Source: Schizochytrium sp. CCTCC M209059 (taxonomy: Eukaryota; Sar; Bigyra; Thraustochytrida; Thraustochytriidae). Taken from it: a stretch of 64,000 nt of DNA. The notes under the pieces were generated by a model. That model made no database searches. It was not told the DNA's origin and saw nothing but the letters and a program-made list of their open reading frames with translations. The stretch lies in contig KN805378.1 of NCBI GenBank assembly GCA_000818945.1, positions 519,488 through 583,487 of the forward strand, read 5' to 3'. The position numbers were made by a program, and so were the translations under genes. This document shows positions 22,362 through 30,760 of the stretch, one piece after another. Each line of letters begins with the position of its first letter. Position 1 is the stretch's first letter.

Positions 22362-23899
22362 GCAACGCCAACAGCAATGAGGACGAGGACAACGAGGATG
22401 AAGACGAAGACGACGAGGAGGACCAACTTGCAATCCTCTCGACTCTTTCCAACAGGCTTTCCGCTTCGAAATCAACAAACAGTATTGGCGACGCCAACGT
22501 TGAAGAAGCCAAGGAGGATGTGCACGACGCAGCGTCTCAAGATGCGCGCGACAACATCAATCACGATCGCATGCCACAAGACGATGATATGACGGGCAAT
22601 TCACAACTTGCTGAAGGCGTCGAAGAAGATGCGCAGGCAGCACCAGGCACCCTCGCCCGATCCGGAACGTCGCGGCGTCGCTGGCAACGCGTGAATCTAG
22701 CACGCCAGCAGGGAATGCTGCGACTCAATGGAGGCAGCAACGGGGGAGAGAATAACAACACTGTTGCGATGAGCGATGCGGAATTGGCCGAAGACACCTT
22801 CCGGTTGACGAAAATGGTGCGCAAGCTCGCCAAGGACCTCAATAAAGTTGAACGCGACAGCTCACGACCCAGTCTTGCGGGCCAGACGATGGTATCGAGT
22901 ATTAGCTCGACTCGCGTCGGGACGCGCATCATCCTCGAAGAAGACTTTGTCGATGCCTTTTCGCGCAAAGACGCCAGCGTGCCATGGGATAAACTATGGA
23001 AGAAATACCTCGACCCGGAGAATACGGGCTTCATTACGTGGCAGCGTTTTCGTAAGCGTTTGCTTGACATGTTCGAGTTCCGGCTCAACTTGGCATTGAC
23101 CATTCTTGATGCTCAAGCTGTTATCAAGAGTATGGATGGTCTCATCATGTCGGGTCTCATTGTTGTGGTCCTTATTATTGGCCTCACCATGTACTCGAGC
23201 GACTTTGTCTCGCTGCTGGCAAGCTTGGGTACCGTGATTGTCGGCTATTCGTTCATTTTTGGAAGCTCAGTGCAGGAGTGCTTTGACAACGTCATCTTCC
23301 TCTTTGGCATGCACCCATATGATGTGGGTGACGTTATCCTTATCGACGATCGGCGTTTCAAGGTCGCTCGAATTCGTCTTTTGACGACGGACTTTGTGCG
23401 TAATGATGGCAGCTTCATCCGCCGTTCCAACCGCACGTTACGCGACGTGGTTCTTATCAATCTGTCCACTTCGGAAAAACATTGCCAGGACTTTTCCACG
23501 CTGCTGCCTGCTGTCGAGGTCACTGAGCATTTTATGCAGCTTTTGCAAGGGGATATCAACAAGTTTGTGGCGCAGCATCTCGACATGTTCGCCTCCATTT
23601 CTACCTTTGTAGTAGAACTCGCGCATCCGCTTGATTTGCAGGGTGAGCTCAGCGCACGCGGTACGCACCCTACGCACGCCCGTGTCCGCTTCTGGGTTTC
23701 TTTTGCGTTCACCTTTGAGGAGATCTCGCGCATTACTGCAGCGCGCACCACCTTTTTGCTTTTCATTGGCGATGCACTGCGTCAGCGCGGCGTCATCAAG
23801 CCTCTTGTAATCGATGGTCCGCACGCCCCGCGTGAGCGCGAGGAACCAGTAGCCGCCGTCGAGAGCGTCGCGTCAAGCGTGCTTGCCAACTCCTCGTAA
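20906..23899 (+). CDS. MscS-type mechanosensitive channel with polyQ and polyN tracts, array gene 3
   Basis: The frame encodes 997 residues from the ATGATG at 20906. Ten consecutive CAG codons (21020-21049) give a poly-Gln tract at residues 39-48. Helices lie near 115-137, 152-174, 207-223 and 241-262. The linker (about 370-690) holds Ala/Ser-rich sequence, ten or so consecutive Asn codons near 476-486 and then a long Glu/Asp run. The EF-hand-like loop DPENTGFITW is near 703. The final helices (743-766 and about 767-801) contain TVIVGYSFIFG, then FLFGMHPYDVGD and the MscS beta domain, followed by RSNRTLRDVVLINLSTSEKH. Array gene 4 is much closer to it than genes 1 and 2 are: helix regions, the ARSFRPRI block after helix 4 and the STSEKHCQDFSTLLP block are nearly identical. 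The likely role is a tension-gated channel. Confidence 0.92.
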
Positions 23900-23962
23900 C
23901 TTAAATCTGAAAGAACACTCGCATTCACCAATCACGGCTTGAAGCCTGTCTTATTTTTCTTC

Positions 23963-24056
23963 ATGTGTGTGTGTGCGCGCGCGCGCGTGCGCGTGTGCGT
24001 GCGCGTCTGTGCGCGTGTGCGTGCGCGTCTGTGCGCGTGTGCGTGCGCGTCTGTGC
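23963..24056. repeat. Alternating purine-pyrimidine (TG/CG)n tract with a 22-bp period
   Basis: The first 44 bases (23963-24006) alternate purine and pyrimidine without a break, mostly TG and CG steps. The rest consists of repeated 22-bp units separated by TCT. Such sequence favours left-handed Z-DNA. It starts 64 bases after the stop codon of channel gene 3. Confidence 0.9.
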
Positions 24057-24602
24057 CTCCTTTCCTTATTTTGCAATACAAGTCTTCGATCGGGTATGAA
24101 GTGACTCTCAGGGGGGGGGGAGCTCGCTCGCTCTCTGCCGCAACCAGTTTGCTGCTTCCACCAGTAGCCTTTCTTCTAGCCTAATCATCATCTCATCATT
24201 GATGATCATGAGAACAAAAAGCGCCGCGTAGCCATCACTTCCTCTTGCTTCCTGTCGATGTAATACATATCATCTGAGGTACGACTGACACTCTCATCGC
24301 CGCCATTGCTCTTGCTATTGTGCGCTGGAGGATGAATGATTGGCCGGCAGATCCAGCTCTTGCATACGCCTCGGGGTTCGGCTTTCGCACCCTGAAAATC
24401 TTCTACCGCAGCTGCTAGGAGCTTGCGCTCTTTTTTTTTGGCTCTCTCCTCGCCCAGCCAGCCAACCACCCCAGCCAGCCTCGCCACTCCGTACCATCAA
24501 TCTCGCGAACTCCTCGCGAACTCGATTCGCCCTCTTGTGCCAGCAGCGGCCAGCTGCAGCCGGGGCTCTGGGAAGCCAGCTGCCACGGCTGCTTCCCTTC
24601 GC

Positions 24603-24666
24603 TTGTTTGTTTGTTTGTTTGTTTGTTTGTCTTATTTGTTTGTTTGTTTGTTTGTTTGTCTGTTTG
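24603..24666. repeat. GTTT tetranucleotide microsatellite
   Basis: About fourteen TTTG units, with one interruption (CTTA). Confidence 0.9.
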
Positions 24667-25052
24667 CGTGTCCTCGATTCATTCCTTCGCAGATTGCCTG
24701 TGAGATTGCAGAAAGCTAGTTTGTGCGAGTCCGAGTCCGAGTCCGAATCGTCGCGGTCCGACCGACCGGCCGACTCGACGGCAGAGCCCGAAAAGATAGC
24801 AGATCGATCGGGCGCCCGAGCCCTGCCGTGAAGGCCAGGCGCTGCGAGCGGAGACGCGGCGGCAGCGGGCGACGGCGGCACAGACGAAAGAAACGCGAAG
24901 GAGACCGCTGCTCGTTCGAGGCGCCAGGTTTGGTCTTCGATCAGCAATCGCCATTGACTGAAGAAAGGTTCGGCAAGAGGGCCCGGCTTGGCCTCGAGGC
25001 GTGAACCACGCACGCGCGCGTGGAGAAGGCAGTAGCAGCGCGCTCCGACGCG

Positions 25053-27860
25053 ATGGCAACTCCCTCTCGGTCAGACAACGGCGAGGCGCGGAAAACTCGC
25101 GTTGGCTTTGCCGAAGGCCCATGGCGCACGGGGGGAACGACGAGCCCGAGGACGGCTCCGGCGGCGCCATCCCATTTGGAACCCATCGTGCCGACGGAGC
25201 ATAGCTTGCAGATCTCGGCGCAAGACTCGTGGCTGGGCGATGACGAGCTCGAAATTAGCAGACGCGAGGAACGGCGACCTCCAGTGATAAGCAAGGTAGC
25301 GGGCTTTTTTATGCAGCGCAAGTTCAAATTGGCTCTTTTCATCATTGGCGTTGGATTTCTTCTTGCTGGCATACTCTCGTACTACGTTACGGGCACGGGG
25401 GCGCAGTCGAAATACTTTTACAGAGGCATGTACTTTGTGTCGGCCTCGCTCATGGCCGGCATTGGCGCGGACATTAGTATGCTGTGCCTTGAGAATCTGC
25501 TCGAATTCTTTTACTCCCGGACCTCCTCGGACAAGAACCTCGAGTTCACCTTTACTTCGATCACATACTATTTTTCCCTGGTTCGCAACACTGCATCACA
25601 CCTCGTCTGGTGTGTCCTCGTGATTATTGCCTTCACCGTAGCTGTCCCGCGTCTCGATGGACATACGATTGCTCCCACCTGGGCTCTGCCTTATTACCAC
25701 TTGATTCGTGTCTTGGGAATCCTCGCACTCATTATTGCCTCACGTATTGTCTCCAAGGTGCTCCGTCAATGGTTGGCGCAGGATTTTGGAGCGCGGTCGT
25801 TCCGGCCTCGCATCGTGGAGTCCTTTGGCCATGAGCACTTTGTCGCGCTGCTTTGTGGCAGCGGCCGAAGTCCAGTCTTTCGGACACTTTACAAAAATTC
25901 GCGCGCCATGTCTGGCAACGAGGCATCAAACCCGGAGCTCTGGCAGACCTTTTCTCACTATGTGATATCGCACCATGTGAATGGTGCCGAACCCAGCTCG
26001 GGCCGTCACACCTTGCGAAAATTCGGCCAAAGCCGCGCTCTTGCAAGACGTGCGAGGCCAGTTGCAATTCGGATCTTTGCGCGAATTCTCTCAAAACTCG
26101 ACAAACTTTCCCAGGTTCGTGCCGAGCAAAGCAAAATTGATGACGCTGCGCTTGGCATTAAAGAGGATATTGAACCATCGCGCGCCGAGAGAGCGGAACA
26201 GGAGGAGGTCCCGGCGACTGCTTCAGCTCCGCGGAGTCCCTTAGGCACCGCGTCTTTCGAATTGGCTCCACTAGCATCGAACTCGCAAGGTGTTACAGCT
26301 GGGGATGATGAAGATGACGACGATAGGAGGGACGACGAAACCAAGGAGCGCATGCATTGGCAGCAGCAACGTACAACGGTCCCAAAGCACCATCCCACAG
26401 AGGACGAGCGTGGTGGAGCCTCACCGCGTGCCCAACCGGACGAAGTTGGCGGTACTGTTCTCTCGCAAGCCACAATGGAAGCCAATCAAGGAGCCCGGAC
26501 TTTACCAGCTGTGAGTTCGCGCTGGCGCCACGCCAATCTATTACGCCAAGGAGGTGCCGCCCGGTTGGTGCGTTCGAAAGATACTGTAACCCTCAGTGAT
26601 GCCGACCTGGCCGAGGACACCAACTTGCTTCTGGATATCATAGAGCGGACATCAAAGAGTGTAGAACCCGGCCTGGTGGCGTCCGCTGCGCAGAGCGCTG
26701 GCACTTTGGCGACCTCTGATGGCGCTGCAGATACCTCAAATTCGGAGATCGATCCCTCCCCAAGCCAAAACTTCCTCGGATCACTAGGCAAACTCGGACG
26801 CGCGCGTTCGCGCGTTGAAATGTCGAGAGATATGCTGGGACAGAGCTCAACGACAATGGCTACACGTATCATTGTCAAGGAGGAATTTGTGGATGCTTTT
26901 TCACTGGAAAACGCCGACACGAGGGAGCAATGGGAAAAAGTCTGGAAAGAATGTCTCGATCCGGAAAATACTGGCTTCATCACATGGCAGCGTTTTCGCA
27001 AGCAGCTCCTCGACATGTTTGAGTTTCGTTTTAATCTCGCGCTGACCATTTTGGACGCGCAGGCCGTCATTAAGAGCATGGATGGTCTCATCATGTCTGG
27101 ATTGCTCGTCTTTGTCCTCGTCATTGGACTCACCATGTATTCGAGTGACTTCGTCTCGCTTCTCGCGAGCTTTGGCACGATGCTCGTTGGCTACTCCTTC
27201 ATCTTTGGCAGTTCCGTTCAGGAGAGCTTTGACAACGTCATCTTCCTTTTCGGAGTGCATCCGTATGATGTGGGTGACATTGTGCTCATTGATGACCGTC
27301 GCTTCAAGGTGGCCCGCATTCGTCTGTTGACAACTGACTTTATGCGCAATGATGGTAGCTTTATTCGTCGCTCGAACCGCACTTTGCGCGACTTGGCACT
27401 CATCAACTTGTCAACGTCCGAAAAACACTGCCAAGATTTCTCCACGCTTCTCCCCGTTGTGGACGTCACGGAGGCTTTTATGCAGTCGCTGCAGATGAGT
27501 CTCAACGAGCTTGTGGCGCAGCGTCCCGATATGTACGTGTCGATCTCGAGTTTCGTCAACAACATTGTCCACCCGCTCGATGCTTCTGGAGAGCTTAGCG
27601 CGCGTGGCACGCACCCAACGCACTCGCGTATCACCTTTTGGGTTTCTTTTGCTTTTACACTGGAGGAGATCACACGATATTCCGCGGCACGGACAACGTT
27701 TCTGCTCTATGTTGGCGCGGCTCTCACGCGTCTTGGCGTCGCCAAGCCGCTCATTGCCGACTCTCTACATGCAACCCGCGAAACTGGTGACATCGACAGC
27801 GACAGCGAGCCGGAGGCTGACGTCAAGGTTGCCGACGACGATGGTCTCGTTCCAAGCTGA
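25053..27860 (+). CDS. MscS-type mechanosensitive channel, array gene 4
   Basis: The frame encodes 935 residues from the ATG at 25053 (GCGATGGCA). The frame is open 11 codons further upstream but has no ATG there. Helices lie near residues 91-112, 128-152, 183-200 and 218-239. The linker (about 345-620) is polar with an acidic DDEDDDDRRDDE stretch and is shorter than in gene 3. The EF-hand-like loop DPENTGFITW is near 637. Helices 676-699 and about 700-733 carry TMLVGYSFIFG, then FLFGVHPYDVGD and the MscS beta domain. It lacks the poly-Gln and poly-Asn tracts of gene 3 but otherwise aligns with it along nearly the full length, so the pair probably arose by recent tandem duplication. It ends with an acidic tail. 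The likely role is a tension-gated ion/osmolyte channel; the target membrane is not evident. Confidence 0.92.
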   Translation: MATPSRSDNGEARKTRVGFAEGPWRTGGTTSPRTAPAAPSHLEPIVPTEHSLQISAQDSWLGDDELEISRREERRPPVISKVAGFFMQRKFKLALFIIGVGFLLAGILSYYVTGTGAQSKYFYRGMYFVSASLMAGIGADISMLCLENLLEFFYSRTSSDKNLEFTFTSITYYFSLVRNTASHLVWCVLVIIAFTVAVPRLDGHTIAPTWALPYYHLIRVLGILALIIASRIVSKVLRQWLAQDFGARSFRPRIVESFGHEHFVALLCGSGRSPVFRTLYKNSRAMSGNEASNPELWQTFSHYVISHHVNGAEPSSGRHTLRKFGQSRALARRARPVAIRIFARILSKLDKLSQVRAEQSKIDDAALGIKEDIEPSRAERAEQEEVPATASAPRSPLGTASFELAPLASNSQGVTAGDDEDDDDRRDDETKERMHWQQQRTTVPKHHPTEDERGGASPRAQPDEVGGTVLSQATMEANQGARTLPAVSSRWRHANLLRQGGAARLVRSKDTVTLSDADLAEDTNLLLDIIERTSKSVEPGLVASAAQSAGTLATSDGAADTSNSEIDPSPSQNFLGSLGKLGRARSRVEMSRDMLGQSSTTMATRIIVKEEFVDAFSLENADTREQWEKVWKECLDPENTGFITWQRFRKQLLDMFEFRFNLALTILDAQAVIKSMDGLIMSGLLVFVLVIGLTMYSSDFVSLLASFGTMLVGYSFIFGSSVQESFDNVIFLFGVHPYDVGDIVLIDDRRFKVARIRLLTTDFMRNDGSFIRRSNRTLRDLALINLSTSEKHCQDFSTLLPVVDVTEAFMQSLQMSLNELVAQRPDMYVSISSFVNNIVHPLDASGELSARGTHPTHSRITFWVSFAFTLEEITRYSAARTTFLLYVGAALTRLGVAKPLIADSLHATRETGDIDSDSEPEADVKVADDDGLVPS

Positions 27861-28501
27861 CCGCTGTCGGTCAGATTAGATGCTCGAATGCATTTACTTT
27901 AGGGCAACATGAAAACAAAAGCAAAAAGCAAAAGTCACCTCTCTTTCTTTATCTTCCTCCTGGCAAATGCCATCACTCTATTTAAATGAAACCAAAGTGG
28001 CAAGACATACTCGTCCTTATTGCACCCTGGCGCAGTCTCAACTACAGCCATAGCCCCAGCCCCCACCCTAGCCAGCAAATCAGCCAAGCCAAGTTGGCCA
28101 AACGTACAGGCAGACAGACAGACGACAGACATTTACTACATGAAGCAGTCAGGGTGCACCGGCCCCACAGCCTGGTCCAGACTCGGTGCTCATCAATAAT
28201 AATACGTACCGCTTGTGTAGCCCACAGCGAAAGAGAGAGAGAGAGAAAGAGAGAGAGAGAAAGAGTGAGGAAAGATCCAGAGCAACGACGCCCTGACCAG
28301 CGAGCGTGCCTTCCTGAGATCGTAACACCTCTAGGTGTCGATAGAGAGGAAGCCGAAGTTGACAGCACAATGATTGGCTCCCCGGACTCTTGTGTATCAC
28401 CACAGCACATGCCAAGACCGCCTCCGAGTACTCCATTTACGAGTCGCAGAGATATTGCGGGTTGATCGGCGGCTCTCGACGCGATTCCTAAGACGGGTGC
28501 C
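27861..28501. other. Intergenic DNA between channel gene 4 and the decayed copy
   Basis: I see no gene, and no trace of the four N-terminal helices that the decayed copy downstream lacks. A (GA)n tract lies at 28229-28268. Confidence 0.45.
28229..28268. repeat. GA-rich purine tract
   Basis: Forty bases of GA with occasional AAA interruptions. Confidence 0.85.
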
Positions 28502-29802
28502 ATGGAAGACCTTCGTTATTCTCAAGAAGCTCACAAGAAAGTAATAACTCTGCTTGATGCACCTTTAGGCCCAATCGAAATGGATAAACTGGATCAAGAA
28601 ACTCATCAATCAAAAAAGGGCTTGAGCGGCAAAGAAAAAGCATTTTACGTCTCGGCACAAATCAGGCTCGCCTTAAGGAACAAAGTCTTGCGGAAGACAC
28701 TAGAATGCTGGGCTCCATCATGCTCACGGGCGGACAGAGGTCCCGGGAAGGGAAAAGAAATCTCCCGGTTTCTCAACGTTGGCCGAAGATCATCAAGTAG
28801 CTCATTGGATACCAGCAGAGATTCTTCAGCTGGCTCAAATTTGTGTGTGCAGACTGCTGAATCTCGCGTCGTGACGCGCCAAGACTTTCTTGATGCCTTT
28901 GCAGTAAACACGGCGACCGCAGCAGAAGTTTCTTTGTGGGAGGACCTCTGGGACACTCGTTTCGACTCGGAAAGATCGAATGTTATGACGTGGCAGCGTT
29001 TCCGGGCGCGAGTTTTTCACATGTTTGAGCATTGTCAAGACTTGGCATTGACGATTCTTGACACTCACTGACAGGCCGTTGTTAAGAGGTTTGATAGTCT
29101 TATCGTGTCTGGCCTTACGACCTTTGTCGGCTTGTTCGCAGTGGCAATGTTTGCCACGTCCGAGAATCGAATCAGCTGACAAATGTTGCCGCAGTCGCAT
29201 CAACAATTGCTGGCGTCTCGTTCGTCTTTGGTGGCTCGATAGGTGAAAGTTTCAAAAACGCTATTTTTTTGCTTTTTGATGCACCCATACGACGTGAGCG
29301 ACGTTCTGCTATTCGGTGGACAACGTTTCACGGTGAAACGAATTCAGCTCTTCACCACAGACTTGATCACCATTGACGATTTTCCCTATCGCAAGCCTAA
29401 CAGTATCATGCGGACAAAAGCCTTTACAAATCTTTCTACGTCGAATCTCAACGCGAACGATTTCGTCATTCTCGTTCCCGCGTCCGAAATCACGGCGAAC
29501 TTTGTACAGAACCAACGCGCCAAATTTTATAAGTGTGTGGAGATGAACCCTGACATGTACGAGGACGTTGACGTTTTCTTGCCGGATATGCTTCATCCCG
29601 CACGGCTCCATGGAGAGCTCAGTGCGAGAGGCGCACATCCAACGCACGTCGAGGTGCATTTTTTTAAATTGACTATGCCTTTGAATTTGTGGCCATCGAC
29701 CGTCTCCTCGTCGTGCGCACCGCCTTTATCTGTTTTCATAGCGATGTTTTCCGCGAAGAGGGCATTGCCAAGCCCCTAGTAGTCGAACGCGAACGAGTGC
29801 TA
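28502..29802 (+). pseudogene. Decayed MscS-type channel copy, array member 5
   Basis: The first frame (28502-29071) encodes a stretch that matches the end of the linker, the EF-like loop (DSERSNVMTW) and the HxxxLALTILD helix entry of genes 3 and 4, then stops at TGA (29069-29071). Homology continues after the stop with QAVVKRFDSLIVSGL, shifts frame near 29176, continues with STIAGVSFVFGGS, shifts again near 29277 just before MHPYDVSDVLLFGG, and shifts once more near 29661-29670 before DYAFEFVAIDRLLVVRTAF. The final GIAKPLVV matches the C-terminal GV(I/A)KPLV of the intact copies. The four N-terminal helices are absent. The loop has lost the conserved Gly at position 6. It is closest to genes 3 and 4 (GELSARGAHPTH). 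Multiple independent lesions make sequencing error unlikely as the sole cause. Confidence 0.88.
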
Positions 29803-29807
29803 ATCTG

Positions 29808-29930
29808 TCTGCTTGCTAGCTGGCTGGCTTGCTACCTTGTTGCCTTGCTCGCTTGTTTTGCTTGCTAGCTGCCTGGCTTGCTTCGTCGCTTGTTGGCTAG
29901 CTGGCTGGCTGGCTGGCTGGCTAGCTTGCC
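29808..29930. repeat. GCTT/CTGG/CTAG tetramer-rich tract
   Basis: A degenerate mix of GCTTGCTAG, CTTGCTTG and (GGCT)n directly follows the decayed channel copy. The Leu/Ala/Trp-rich frame through it is a repeat translation. Confidence 0.8.
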
Positions 29931-30760
29931 TTTTCAGTGCTAGGTGTATCACTTCACACCGAGCGTGCTCGCTCGTGCACCTTGTTCTTGACTACAATCC
30001 CATAAGGGTCAGGGACAAGCACGAACAGCAGATTTGCTGCCCTGTAGCCATCCAGAAAGGCTCTGGAGTCTTTGAGCGCCTTCTACAGTGAGATTTGAGC
30101 ACGAGCGCAAGCAAAGGCGCGATTCACGCTAAAAAACAGTTCCACACCACTGGTACCTGAGGCTGTAGTCATAGTGTGTGCAAACAAACGAATGTCTTAC
30201 AGTGATCAATCCGTGGCATCATCAATCACATACATTAATGGTCGTACTTCCTAGCGCTGGTAAACGTATTCCATGCACCCTCTACGCCACACCCTCTCAG
30301 CACCTAACTCGCACCGAATAATCGCAAGGGGGCAGAGTACAAGTCTCCCTTACGCCAGTGTGTGCGGAACGCAGATTCGCGGCACCATAGCATTCCCTAG
30401 TAGGTTTCTACCAGCATATTTGTTGGCGCCTAAGTAGCAGCACGTGCACACTACGCAGACCGACAGAGAGAGACAGACTCCGATTGATCGAGGTCGATCG
30501 TTCGATCAAGGGGTGCGAAACGAGGCGTCCAGGCCCGGCCTGCAGAGCGACGGCCGCGCGGCGAACGCGTGCGAACCCCCCCCCCCCTCCCATCTTGGAG
30601 CGTCGCACGCCTCCGGTTCGCCGGCCTATTTGGGGTCCGCGAGACGTGACGGAGAAGGCGCGCGCCCGCTAGGCTTTGCTTTGATTTGGTGTGCTTCGCA
30701 GACGCCCAAGTCCCCTCCCCTCGTCCTTGAACTTCCCCGCATCAACTCTTCTCGTCGAGG
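29931..30760. other. Intergenic DNA upstream of the RhoGEF gene
   Basis: No gene or RNA is supported. There is a run of twelve C at 30576-30587. The last ~300 bases are GC-rich and are the likely promoter and leader of the downstream gene. Confidence 0.4.

Larger units (their letters stand above)
23900..25052. other. Intergenic DNA between channel genes 3 and 4
   Basis: No gene is supported. It contains the alternating purine-pyrimidine tract at 23963-24056, a run of ten G at 24111-24120 and a (GTTT)n microsatellite at 24603-24666. Confidence 0.5.

Noticed and set aside
29813..30091. Hydrophobic Leu/Ala/Trp-rich small frame
   Set aside because: It is a translation of the GCTT/GGCT tetramer tract, not a membrane protein.
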